From Euonymus europaeus (Eukaryota; Streptophyta; Magnoliopsida; Celastrales; Celastraceae): a stretch of 64,000 bases of DNA. A model generated the notes under the pieces. It worked only from the letters and a program-made list of their open reading frames with translations. It was not told the DNA's origin and did no database searches. Made by a program: the position numbers and the translations under genes. The stretch is from contig OY756963.1 of NCBI GenBank assembly GCA_963580455.1, positions 22,153,555 through 22,217,554 of the forward strand, given 5' to 3'. Below are positions 23,643 to 35,493 of the stretch, one piece after another (positions within the stretch are counted from its first letter, which is position 1; each line of letters starts with the position of its first letter).

Positions 23643-24144
23643 GAAGAGTTTGTAGTTTTTTTTGGTAAATCTTATCCTTATTGTCTTATTGACTCTACAG
23701 GGATACATGCATATGCATTCTATCCACATGAATATTAGCTTTGTCATTCTTCTTGCCTTTTGGAAGCAAGGATGCACACATATTTTCTCTTGATACTTTT
23801 AGAGTAGCTGATTGAAAAATATCTGTCATTTAAAATCGTTCTTTGGACTTGCAAATTGGAATATGTGCATTGATTGGTTGAAATAGGTTTATAAGTATAT
23901 ACATGGCATCTGCATGAACATTAGCAATGCAACTCTTTTGTGTCCAGGATTTTTGTTTTCACTGTATGGCAAAGTTCAGTTGTTTTACCAGCTAGATGCT
24001 AGTTATGAAGGAAATAATTTAGGTTTTGACAAAGATAGAAAGAAAATATTTTCTGTATTTTTTATATATTCTCCTCAAAACAATCATTAAATTATTAGAA
24101 TTGCTGTTAAGCTTAGATGCCAACGGTAAGAAGGATTTCCCTAC
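23643..24144. other. 3' flank of the At5g03900-like gene
   Basis: AT-rich non-coding sequence between the stop codon of the plus-strand gene and the end of the minus-strand GNA1-like pseudogene. No feature seen. Confidence 0.6.
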
Positions 24145-24588
24145 TCAAATGAAATTCTTCACCATCTGAATTTCTTTCTGTTTGAAGCCACATTTCTCAT
24201 AAAATGCTTTGCTGTCAAGACTGCAATCAGGAATCACTTTATAACAACCTAATGCATGAGCATGCTCAGTAAGGAACTCAACAAGACGATGCTTCCCTAA
24301 TTGCAACGCCCGTGCGTTGGAACCGACCACAATGTCTTCGATGTGCCCAACCTTGCCACAATTCCTCAGGAACTTCTTTTCAATGAATATGCTCCCGCTT
24401 GCAATAATCTTCCCAGACGGATCATCTTCAATTACACATATAAGATGGTCATCACCATAGGAGCTGACCTCTAGAAATCGTTTTTCGAATTCATCGTCTG
24501 AGACTGAATCACAAACGCTTGGTTGCTACAATAACTCTATGAAGCCCTCGCTCTGGTCTGACATCTGTAATTTTTGAACCTGAAACTT
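24145..24588 (-). pseudogene. GNA1-like glucosamine-6-phosphate N-acetyltransferase pseudogene
   Basis: Functional GNA1 acetylates glucosamine-6-phosphate with acetyl-CoA in UDP-GlcNAc synthesis. The minus strand from 24588 reads KFQVQKLQMSDQSEGFIELL, then a TAG stop at 24526-24528 where the family has Gln. It continues SVSDDEFEKRFLEVSSYGDD, ICVIEDDPSGKIIASGS, the acetyl-CoA-loop region GKVGHIEDIVV...ARALQLGKHRL, and ends CGFKQKEIQMVKNFI and stop. The nearest upstream ATG (24615-24617) is out of frame with this reading. The copy has no introns. With a premature stop and a lost start it is a pseudogene, although most of the domain is still readable, so it is fairly young. Confidence 0.85.
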
Positions 24589-24880
24589 CCCTTCCCTATT
24601 AGGGCGCTGCTCTGCATCTTTTTCCAGTCAGTTCCAGCTTTCTGCCATATTTATTTAACCATCATAAGCATCCACTCACATTAATAAACATATAGCAGAT
24701 CTGTAGTTCAAAAAACATCATGGTACTTTTCATATCAAAAAGGTACAGAATCACCCCTGGAGTGGGAAAGTAATATGACAAAAGCCTGGGCTTTGTTGTT
24801 TGTGGTTGAGGGCCCAAAGAGTTGAGGCCAAGTATGTTTTCACGAGTATTAATCCAACTGTAGACCACGAAACCAATCAC

Positions 24881-25607
24881 TTTTTTTTTTTTTTATGATG
24901 AGTACTATTTTCATCCCAATAATTTTCAAGTTCCTCACCCATCCCTATCTCTTCCATTCTCTGAAAATAGAGCATCGCCTCCAAACCCATCACCACTCGC
25001 CGCCTTTGGCACCACTGCCACTGACTTCCACACATAATACCCATGGCGACCATTGATGCAGGAATGAAAGCTCCAATTATGTAGGAGATCGACAATTTTA
25101 GTATATCCTGTCAGTTTTTAGGTAAATGAGCAGTCTAGTCTTTTATGCAATTTTTAAGTAAATGATTAGTCTAGTCTTTTATGGAGATACCATGGTATAT
25201 GGTGCATGTAATTTTACAACAAAACAGAGCAATGTTAGACTTGCCTTAATGATAGTCCACTTCTCATATGCACCGGGAGACCAAGGATTCGAGCTAAAGA
25301 GACGGTGTGGGATCCCTTTCGGGACACTTTCCTTTGGTATGTAAGAAACACCATACTAGCTGCGAAAATTAGGATTAGAGATCGTGTCATCCGTGTGTTC
25401 TTGAGCATCGAGAGTCCACGACGAGATAGCATCAAGAGCATTAGATTGAGAGTCCGATTGCGCGTCATCCGGATCGCGAGAAGAAAGAAAATCAATGTCA
25501 AAGTTGGAATTGGGGTTTGGGTTTGGCCATGGAGGAGAAGAGAAGGCAAAGATGGTTGTCATAGCAGGAGAAGTAGGAGGATGATGTAGTATGTGGAGTG
25601 TGCTCAT
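24881..25607 (-). pseudogene. Unidentified coding remnant with terminal A-run, probably retroposed
   Basis: From 25607 the minus strand encodes 83 residues (start MSTLHILHHPPTSPAMTTIF; then PNPNPNSNFDIDFLSSRDPD). A TAG at 25356-25358 ends it, and the same frame then continues with plausible protein: VSYIPKESVPKGIPHRLFSS, then PWSPGAYEKWTIIKASLTLL. After a second disruption, with a small local duplication near 25120-25185, another frame gives YIIGAFIPASMVAMGIMCGS and a Glu-rich end (about 25090-24897). It abuts 14 T on the plus strand (24881-24894), i.e. a poly(A) on the coding strand. A membrane protein origin is likely; I do not recognise the parent. Confidence 0.5.
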
Positions 25608-26273
25608 TAATATTTTAAAGAATGTGTTTTTAGGATCAATTTAGAAACTTTTTTTATTGAGATTTTTTTTAGAATGGGATGAACTCATAAAATAACGAGT
25701 CCATCATTTTTTCAGTAATGCTAGGAATATTAATGATTATCATTTTAAAAATATATCAGTATTATGTAATATTCATTTATCGAGTATGATGATATTATAA
25801 CAAAATATTTATTAAAAATTATATTCAATAAATAAATGATATATATTGATGAGATAATTTAATAGTGTGTAATATTCATTTATTAAGTATGATGATATTA
25901 TAGCAAAATATCTATTAAAAATTATATTTAATAAATAAATAATATATATTAGTATGATGATATTATAGCAAAATATTTATTAAAAGTTATATTTAATAAA
26001 TAAATGATATATATTGATGAGATAATTTTGGGATAAAAATGAGTAATTGTATCATTTTTGTATTTTTTGGGTGTTCGTCACAAACCAATCTATTCAAGAA
26101 TGAATACCATACAAAATTCCTCATTTCCGCCACGATTTTCTGTTTTGTAAGAGAGAATCTCCGCTTCTTGTTGTTCAACAAAATCGCCATTAGAGAAGAA
26201 ACCTAAAGGCAAACCAAAACCTACCTACATGATGTGGCGATCGTGATTTCTTCAGAGAGATTGGTAAATAGTC
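25608..26273. other. AT-rich intergenic region upstream of ISCA2
   Basis: No gene. It holds an AT-rich tandem repeat (25768-26027) and about 250 bp of promoter before the ISCA2 start. Confidence 0.6.
25768..26027. repeat. AT-rich tandem repeat, about 2.5 copies
   Basis: The phrase AGTATGATGATATTATA followed by (A/G)CAAAATATTTATTAAAA and an ATAAATAAATGATATATATT phrase occurs three times, at about 25783, 25888 and 25951. The spacings are about 105 and 65 bp, so the third copy is shortened. It ends about 250 bp before the ISCA2 ATG. Confidence 0.8.
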
Positions 26274-29200
26274 ATGTCAAGAACATCTTTGATTCGGCGT
26301 CTAGCCCCATATTTCGCTGCTCGAATCCGAGAGAACCACCGGCTTCTCAGCTTATCCTCCGCCTCTGCGCTTCGCGAAGCTGATTCTTGCTCTTCTTCTG
26401 CTTCACCTGATGCCGTTCAATTGACGGAAAATTGTATCCGGGTACAAAATCTTATACACGCCTTCTCATAACGCGTATATTGAACAGAGAGGGAAGGGGA
26501 TTTATTTGTTTGGCTTCGATTTTTGAATTTTTTAGACTTTACAAAGTTGGCATGATCGTGTGTGAGATTGGTCGTTCTGTTTGTTCGTTTTGGTGCTCAA
26601 TTTAATGGAGATAGGGAAGAAAGTTGAGAGAATCACGTATCCTTAGAAGAGCGGAGATGATATTGAAATTGGTCGGTTGAAAATCGATGTGTAGTTAAGC
26701 ATCTGTTTGTAGAGATATGGAAAAGTAGCACTAGGTATGGTTGTAGATTGTATCAGTAAATTTATTGTCTGGCTATGGTCGAATATTTTGGTTGATGTGT
26801 CTGAAAGTGTTCTCTAACAATTATGCGTACCTTATTGTATTTGAAACGCTATAAACCTTGCATTTTCCATCTGTAACTTATGGTCGAATATTTTGGTTGA
26901 TTGTCATGATCATTGCTTTGTTGACAGTTGGACTGTTGTTTCCTTCTTTATAAGTCCTCTGGTAAAAGAATATTGTAAAGTTCTATGATTTTAGCATTTT
27001 GAGCTTGAAATCTAATGTTTTGCATTTACATGATACACTTGTTCCTCTTCTTTTTTTTCCGAAACAAAAGAGTAAATTCTGGAATGTCTTGCAGAAAATG
27101 AGAGAACTACATGCTGATGAAGAATCACAGGGGGTAAAAATGCTTCGCTTGAGTGTAGAAACTGGTGGATGTTCTGGGTTCCAGTATGCTTTCAACTTAG
27201 ATGATAAAATCAACTCAGACGACAGGTTTCCCCGCTTCTCTCCTCGATCTTACAGCTTTCAGGTTTACTGTTTAATGAAAAATTGAAAAGGCATCAATTG
27301 AATACCATTTTTATGCTCCTTTCTTCTGATGTTGTAGGGTTTATGAAAGGGAAGGAGTTAAACTGCTTGTCGATAACATTTCATATGATTTTGTGAAAGG
27401 AGCAACTGTCGATTATGTTGATGAATTGATACGTTCTGCTTTCATAGTAAGTGTTTATCATGGCTAATTAGTAACAATTGTTTTTTTTTTGAAACAGATG
27501 AGCTAAGATTAGAAATACAACAATTTTTAATTACTTTTTTTGATACTTCATATATGTTAATACATCGTTATCCTTGAGTGGTTCTTTATTGAGAAATTGA
27601 TCCGATTAGTTTTATTTTCCTATTATGTTCATAGCTAAATATAAAAAATTCTTGGCATGGTGGAACAACTGTTCCGTTGTATCTTGGCATCATTGGTTTG
27701 AATTAGAAAAGCAGCATCTCCATAGAGTTGGGATAGATAAAGAGCAAGATGATAAAATAAAGCGAACATTGACATTTACTTCTTAGCATCAAGGGTTGTC
27801 ATTCAGTCACCCAAAAGATCAGATATTTTATTTTCAATATCTTTTTCATATTAAAGGTGAACCTTCGGGCAGTGGTGGAATTGCTTCATTCCATCCTAGG
27901 AGTCATCGGTTCTAACCGTTGAAACTACTTGTCCGCCCTTCCTGAACATTGCCACTTTCCATAACTGAGGTAGTCTTTTGCAATGAGTGCTTGTTTTTAC
28001 CTCCTTTGATTTGGATTGTTCATCTAAGATATCTAGTAGCCTCTTCTTGAGCGTATCTTGCTCCTTTAACTTAATCAAACCATCTCCTTATACTTCTGCT
28101 ACAGATACCCTTCAAATCAACTCCTGACCAAACCTCATCCATTAAGAAAGTTTTGAATTAAAAAATGCATTAAGGGGCTTCATCCTTGTAAAGGTGAATA
28201 TCTGAGAAACTCATTCTTCTGTAACATCATGTCACTAACTTTCATCTTTATAATAAGCCTTTTTCGAAACCAATAAAAACTAAGTGAAAGTCTCTTCCTT
28301 GTACATATTTAGTTTTGCTTCCGATTAATATCATCTTGGAATATAACCGAATTAATTCTTTAAGACCTTGCTTCCAAGTTCCAACTTAGTTCGTGTGAGT
28401 GACTTTCCCAAAATTTCATGCCACCTTATCAAAAGATAGTTGTTCGAATACCCGTCCAAGCAATGGAATAATGATTCAAATCCAAATGGTCTGAAATTTT
28501 GGTTGCTGTTGTAATAAAATTATTTTCCATTCGGGAAAAAGGGACCAAAAATTGGAATTCAATATAAGCTTCATTTTCAGTTCAGCGCAATAAGTAAACC
28601 TATTTCATGTTGGCAGGTTTTATGGGTTTTGCCGTGATATCTGGCAAATATGAACCATGTCAATGCACTCAAGTGTTCCCCTTCCACACCCTCCTCCCCC
28701 CTTCTTATACCCAGAAGATAAATTCCTGATTTTGCCTGTTCAATAGTGAAATGATGCTGCTTGCTTATGCGAAAGTAAATGTGTTTTTTTAATTGGAAAA
28801 ACAAAAAAGGTGGGAGAGGATGAAGAAAAGGATATGAATTGAACTTGTGTTAAACAGGGATAGAATTACAGCTAATGGGATCAAAGGGTATAGTTATTAG
28901 TTGCTTTGAACTTGAAACTTGGTACTAGACATCTGTTCGGAATGGGTTGACAGGACTGTTTAAGTGGTTGAAGTAGTTGCGCAGTTCATTCCTGTGACGT
29001 ATATGTACCCTCGGGCCTCGGATGTTCTTTGCAATTTTCATTTATTTTTGTGAAATCCTGGAAGTCTAGGCTCATGTCTTGCTTAAGTTTCAATAATTCT
29101 GTTTAGACTTCTCCAAACATGTTTGTGGGCATTCTTTGCAATTTAATGATTTCTTCTCTAGAAAAATGAGGTGAAATTCAACGGCAGAGCTCGAATATTT

Positions 29201-29542
29201 GGGACGAAATCATGCACCAACTCACCTTTGGCAAAATGGAGCCATTTTCATTGATATGAGTGTCATTAAATTGGTTATTCATTTTGCAGATCTTTAAGGT
29301 TCAAAGAGGATCCTTGATTATTGATTATTGTTCCTGTATGAATGCATAGTATACTGTTATATTTTTATGCGTGGCTGATGTTTTGGGTGCTTGAATAGGA
29401 TGTTTATGAATGGTTTATGGATGAAACTTTATGTTTACTTCTTCTCATGCGAGCTATATTCTGGTATTCTCTGTAGGTGGTAGAAAATCCAAGTGCAGTG
29501 GGCGGGTGCAGTTGTAAAAGTTCTTTCATGGTGAAACAGTGA
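26274..29542 (+). CDS. ISCA2: Iron-sulfur assembly protein IscA-like 2, mitochondrial
   Basis: A-type carrier protein that matures 4Fe-4S clusters in mitochondria. Four exons: 26274-26441, 27095-27225, 27338-27446, 29477-29542; 474 nt, 157 residues. The first about 45 residues are Arg/Ser-rich without early acidic residues, fitting a mitochondrial presequence. The mature domain has [15 protein letters not shown] and the C-terminal pair in [11 protein letters not shown], i.e. all three conserved cysteines of A-type proteins. [21 protein letters not shown] is typical of the ISCA2 branch. The last intron is 2.0 kb and holds two SINE relics. The gene follows the At5g03900-like gene in the same orientation, as At5g03905 does in Arabidopsis. 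Confidence 0.95.
27650..27735 (+). mobile_element. Degenerate SINE-like fragment
   Basis: In the last ISCA2 intron: GGCATGGTGGAACAAC (box-A-like), then CATTGGTTTGAATTAG (box-B-like), then AAAGCAGCATCTCC, matching the layout of Au-type tRNA SINEs but with many changes. Confidence 0.35.
27857..27950 (+). mobile_element. SINE-like fragment
   Basis: Box-A-like GGCAGTGGTGGAATTGC and box-B-like CATCGGTTCTAACCG are spaced about 35 bp apart, followed by TTGAAACTACTTGTCCGCCC. The arrangement resembles a tRNA-derived SINE head in the same intron as the fragment at 27.65 kb. Confidence 0.4.
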
Positions 29543-30474
29543 TTCTTGCAATAAAGTCTGTATTTTCCGGCACAGATGAGTATAATTATTGACGGACAGG
29601 AGTCATTGATCATTTTGACCCTTATTAATTTTTTTTAACTAAAACTATCTTGTAGCAGTAATTTGAATGTAATTTTTTACCCCTTGGTAAGATCACTATG
29701 TAACGAAGGCATTCATTTTTCTTTGCTCTCGAGAATCCTTTCTTTTCCTCTCAGGACTCTGGAGATTACATTAGTTCTTTAGAAGCTATCGGCGACTCCC
29801 ATTCACGGATTTGGAAACTATATGTTACAATATATCAAGTTACAAACAAAAACTCAATAAAAGAGCTTACGTGGTGATGTAGGGATGCTGAATAAGTGAA
29901 TATCAGTCGAGGAGCTAACTTGTTTGCTCTTATTTGTAATTTTTCATTTCAAATTAAATAGTTACTCTTTTGTAGACTATATTTGCATTGTTCAAATATC
30001 CACTTTTTTTTGTTCCTCTTTTGTAGAGCATATTTTCATTGTCCAGATATCCACCTTTTTCTTTCGAAAGAGATTTGCTTTCATAACGAATTTCAAGTCA
30101 TTCAGTTTGGAGAGTCGGTAAGTAATTCAGTTGAAGAATTGAGACTTGCATAATTTCGAACTCAGAATTTGAGTTTCACCCTATTCTCTTTTTTTTTCCC
30201 CATCCAACTCGAGTAATTTAAACTGGGGTGAAACCGTGAAATTGCTCGACAAACATTCACGTAAAACAAGTAGTCAACAATAATTACAAGAAAAAACACC
30301 GGCGCCCACCCGCTGGAAATAAAGTTCCTTGTCAAAAACCGACTAAAAGTCTAAAAGCCCTATTGAAAAAGAAAATAGAAAACAAACTAAAGTTCTCTCT
30401 TCAATTTCTGTTCCTTTTGCGATCTCTCTGCGAGTCACTATCTTCACCTCGGACAAAATAATTACCGATCAAAG
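29543..30474. other. Intergenic region between ISCA2 and CIA1
   Basis: Contains the ISCA2 3' end, with an AATAAA 8 bp after the stop (29550-29555), and the CIA1 promoter and leader. At 29998-30120 a short duplicated phrase (TCAAATATCCACTTTTTTTTGT / CCAGATATCCACC-TTT) is visible. No other gene. Confidence 0.6.
29550..29555 (+). terminator. Putative poly(A) signal of ISCA2
   Basis: AATAAA lies 8 bp after the TGA. This is very close to the stop, so a more distal signal may be used instead. Confidence 0.35.
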
Positions 30475-32358
30475 ATGGCCTTGTACGACGGCAACTTCGA
30501 ACTGAAGGAGATTCAGAAACTCGAAGGACACACTGATAGGGTTTGGAGTCTCGCGTGGAAACCGGCCACCGGAGTTAATGGTATCCCTCCTGTTTTCGCT
30601 TCTTGTAGTGGCGACAAGACCGTCCGAATCTGGGAGCGAGATCCCTCCACTCGGTCCTGGGACTGCAAGGTACCTTGAAGTGACGTGCCGTATTTTCCCT
30701 TTTTGATACTGTTTGATCAATCAATCACTCTGTTTGGTTGCCGAGAATATATATAAAAGAAACAGAAATTGGATTGTTGATTTTATTAACTTTTTCTTAT
30801 GTCTGTATATATATACATATAGGTAATTTATCATTATACATGGCCATGGTTGTATTGGGTTGGCAATAGGAAACTAGCATTTGCACTGACTAATGAGGCT
30901 CTGCTTGGAGACTAAACATGACTGTAAATGAGGATTTTTTTTTTAGTGACCGGAAATGAGCGGTTTTAAAAACCATTGCTTGTTTATATTTTAAGAACAC
31001 TGATTTTGAGTTTTTTTTTAAATCCCTCAAAATCAGTGTCAGTGTAGTTTTAATTTGACTGGTTTTGAGGTGTTTTAAAAATAACTCGATTTAAAAACAC
31101 TCCTAAGCAGAGCTTGAGTAATGTATGTTGCTCAGAGATTCTTCAAGTTCAATTTGCCTTTCTCCATATCCATGGATATAATTAAATATATGTATATTGT
31201 CAATAAATAGTTATTGGAAAATTCTAATCGTCGTGCATGCCATCAAATTTGTGAAACATAAATTTCTGATTGTTCAACGGTGACGGATTCAAACCTATAT
31301 CTTGAGGGAGGGTTTTGAGGTGCCAACCAGTCAATCAATGGCGGAACTCAATCAAACATGTTAAATATGAAACCCGTTAATTAAAAAACGAGGTTTATAG
31401 TGAGTGATTTTGTGTTGCCAAATGATAATATTAGCTTCATTTGAGTGGAGTTTATGTTTCCTCTACTGATAAATGACAGAAGAATTGTGACACATTTCGT
31501 TAATTGTGTTAATTTGTGGTTTAATAATATGATATTTTTGTGTACCTATCATACTGTAATCGCGTAATTATGCAGGATGTTTTGGAAGAAACACACACCA
31601 GAACTGTTCGTTCCTGTGCTTGGTCACCATCAGGCAAACTGTTGGCCACCGCAAGCTTTGATGCCACCACTGCAATTTGGGAAAACGTTGGGGGCGATTA
31701 TGAATGTATTTCCACCTTAGAGGTATTGCTTACCAATTGTTTAGATAAAGGTGATTGCAAATCAACTCGTCATTTGGCCTCCAGTGTCTGTTATAAATAT
31801 ATAGGAATAATGAACAGGTGAAGCATTCGCAGAGAGATTGCATACACGAGTATTCCTTATATCTTTTCAATTTCCTTTCGTAAATACATATCAAGTATGG
31901 TATCCATAATATCTGGCTCTGACGTACAGGGACATGAAAATGAAGTTAAAAGTGTGTCTTGGAATGCCTCTGGATCTCTGCTTGCTACTTGTAGTCGAGA
32001 TAAAACTGTTTGGATTTGGGAAGTGATGCCTGGGAATGAATTTGAGTGTGCTTCAGTGTTGCAAGGACATACACAAGATGTGAAAATGATCCAATGGCAT
32101 CCGGCAGTGGATGTTCTATTTTCTTGTAGCTATGACAACACTATTAAGGTACCACGTAGCTTAAAATTCAATAGCCACATTGTATTTTCAACAATAACCT
32201 TAGGTAGTTGTTCAATTTTGTGCTGCTATTTTGGCAGAAAGAAGTTAATTTACCTTGAACATTGTCCCTCACAGGTCTGGGCAGAGGATGGTGATGGTGA
32301 TTGGCGCTGCATTCAAACTTTAGGTGAACCCAACAAGTACTACCTTATTGCCTCTCTG

Positions 32359-32421
<63 letters not shown>

Positions 32422-35400
32422 CCTTCTTCTCCCTTCCCTACTCCCCATGTATAAATGTTTTGCATGTGTGCTGCTTGAGAATATCTTGGTCTGTATGTCA
32501 TTCTAGTTCTAGCTCATCTTCCTTTAATTCATTCTTAAAGCATGATCTTGATGTGTTGAACAGTTATATAGCATAATTGGAATTTTTGCATGGCCATGAA
32601 GATTTTCTTGTGTGTATGTTTTTATAATTTAATGGCATAACAATTACTCTTGTTGGTATATGCCAACCACATCTGACTAAGAAAACTACTTTTCTTGTCA
32701 GTGGTCACTCTTCTACTGTTTGGGACCTTTCTTTTAATGCTGGTGGAGACAAACTGGTTACCTGTAGGTATGTACAAATAATTTTTCATTTTATGTGATC
32801 CCCAATTCAGATGTTTTTTATTTAGGTGCCATTAGCATGCTGAAGCTGAACTGATTTTTCAGTGATGATCTTACTTTGAAGATATGGGAAACGGATATCA
32901 CTGCTATGCAATCTGGTGACAGCTATGCACCTTGGTGAGGAATCTGCCTCTGCTTGCAGCCTTACATTAATTTCACCATTTATGATATTATTTAAGATAC
33001 TCACTCATATGGAGACATATTCAGGATATGGAATTTGCATTTAAAATTTTGAAAAGAAGCAAATAGAATTATTGCCAGTTTGCCTCTGAATTTTTGGGGT
33101 TTTATACATTTCTCTTGCTAGATATATGATACAGACAGTCAAAGGTACTCTAGCACCAAGTTGTTTGTTAATGTATACATTACTGATTTTGTATAGAGGA
33201 TTGCATAAGCGGATTTTCTATACCCATCTCTCACTTTTCAAAAAAAAAAACTCTAGTGTTGTTCCTTTCGTTATTTTGTTTCCTCATTTTTTTTGGTTCT
33301 TTTTCCTTTCTTTTTCTTACATTTCTTACACATGCCCACTCATATGAGTTTCAACTTTATGTGTGAACTGTGAACAACATTGCTAAGGTTTGTTTTCACG
33401 GTTTTTGTTAGGAGCCATCTTTGCACCCTCTCAGGCTACCATGATCGAACAATCTTCTCAGTTCACTGGTCAAGGTACTGATCTTTAATACTGTTTTATA
33501 TATATATTGACTGCATTTGACTTTGATTTTTGTTGTGGGATAGTGAAATACAAATCCTCTATAGTGCGTAGTCATCGAATTTGAACTAGTAATAGAAGTC
33601 TGGAGAAGAGATGATTTTGAGTTATTTGTATGGTTTTCTATTTTTAAATCATTTACACAACTTATATTCTGGCTTCCATTGGTGTTGATGTTATTAAATT
33701 TGACCTAACGTTAAAAGTTTGATTAACCTTACTTTTTGTCATTTCCGTTGTCTTAAAGGAATGATTCTTTGACTAGAGTTTATCTTGGATCTGGCGAGCT
33801 TCACAAATGTGTTAATCCATATGTGTTCATTCCAATGTCTACCTATGACTTTATCGGATTAAATCAGAACTTTTTCAGCTTGTGTTCGTAAAATTTTCTT
33901 TTATTTGAAAGTACAAGACAATATATCCTGCATGTGTTAGAATCTCCTAGATCCATCCTGTTCCTGAAAATAACCGACTTTTGTCAACAGATACATATTA
34001 TTATAATTATCATGGACTGGGGCTGTCAACTTGAGCTTCAATTGATAGTTTGATACACAGTTCAATAGCTTTTTTAAATAAATAGTGCTTGCAATGTGTT
34101 GTTATTTTCCTCGTGTGGTATTCTTCTCATCATCTGTTCTATCTTTTATTTTTATTTTTATGTTCGGTCCCTGACCACATGTGAATAAAACAGGGAAGGT
34201 ATCATAGCCACTGGAGCAGCTGATGATGGCATACGATTTTTTGTGGAGAGCATAGATGGTTTGGTAAATAGGATCATCCTTGCATTCTTTTTTTTTCTCC
34301 ATTAATTTAAGTAATTACCAACAGAAAGTGTCTTGTGATGCTAAGTGTGCTATTCCACTCATTCAGTTCTTTCGGTTGAGTCCACATCTCTACGTTTAAA
34401 AGAGGGTGTTTAGCCGTTCACCTATTGAAAGAGAAAATGCTCACTTTGCATTATAGGTCAATAGAAAGGGAAGAATTATAGATATGGACACACGTTTTTA
34501 CATTTTAAGATAGATGTAGTGCCTTAGCACCTTGAATGTGATTCTTGGAAACAACTGGTACTTGTAGACTTGTAGTCAGTTAGATGTTAGTGGGACTAAC
34601 ATTTATTTATTAAGGTTTTGCAAATCTCAATTTTGTTAAATATCACAATGTGAACTCTTTGCAAATTGAAGTTGAGAGTCTTATATGTAGGGTGAAAACT
34701 ATAGTAAAGCTAAAATGAATAAATAATGAGCAGCAGAGCAGATCTATGGTAAAAACATGAATGTTTGATATACGAACTTTATGATTTTGACTGTTGGGCA
34801 TTCTGTATTCCTTTATCTTGTCATGGACTCGTTATTAGTTTGCAGAGGGGAAATTGATTGAAAGAAAAATTATTGCAGGTCGATGGACCTTCATATAAGT
34901 TGCTATCGAAGAAGGAAAAGGCCCATGGCATGGATGTAAACTCAGTCCAGTGGGGCCCTGGGGTAAGTTTCTTTGATCAATGTGCACTGTAGTCTGGAAA
35001 TAATTCGCAGTTGCTGTTCCCATCACAGTCCATATAATTGTGGGGCTTATAGGGCTCGGGGCGGGGTGTCTCGTGTTTCTTCTTGGCTTAACTTGCATGC
35101 CCACTTTTAATGTCATTAATTCATTAGATTCTGGTGGTACCAACTATGCATTCTTGTTTGTTTTTATATTTATCTTTTGCTAGACAAGCATTTTACTTGA
35201 ATCCATTTATATCTAATTATACTAATAAGCTAGATAAATACAGCCACAAAGTGCAGTAGTGTAAGCTTTAGTGTTAGGTTTATCTTTTATGTATCATGAG
35301 AGCATGTGTGAGAGAGTAAGAGCTAGAAGGAGATGATTTTTGGATTATTTTTGAGTTTGCTTATCATGGTTATGATTGTAGTCTCACCTGCATCTATAAC

Positions 35401-35493
35401 ACTATTGTACCTCTCTGTTAGGAAAACCGTCTGCTTGCTTCCGCTAGCGATGATGGTACAATCAAGATATGGGAGCTGGCACAATTAAACTAA
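30475..35493 (+). CDS. CIA1: CIA1/CIAO1 WD40 protein, cytosolic iron-sulfur assembly
   Basis: CIA1 is the WD40 component of the targeting complex (with MIP18/AE7 and MMS19) that delivers iron-sulfur clusters to cytosolic and nuclear proteins. Ten exons: 30475-30669, 31576-31722, 31930-32148, 32275-32336, 32702-32767, 32863-32934, 33412-33474, 34194-34263, 34879-34962, 35422-35493. They total 1050 nt, 349 residues, with all frames joining. Seven WD repeats are visible: GHTDRVW...[80 protein letters not shown] and the C-terminal [13 protein letters not shown]...[30 protein letters not shown] is almost unchanged from plant CIA1. Length matches the Arabidopsis protein within a few residues. Confidence 0.95.
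32360..32419 (+). repeat. CT microsatellite in a CIA1 intron
   Basis: About 30 CT units start 23 bp after the donor of the intron that follows exon 4. Confidence 0.95.

Noticed and set aside
27896..28078. A 60-codon minus-strand frame with Lys/Glu-rich start
   Set aside because: Located in the ISCA2 last intron over a SINE-like fragment; no family similarity.
16749..29542. A single fused gene spanning the At5g03900-like gene and ISCA2
   Set aside because: The first gene ends in a clear stop at 23642. ISCA2 has its own ATG and mitochondrial presequence, and two minus-strand pseudogenes lie between them.
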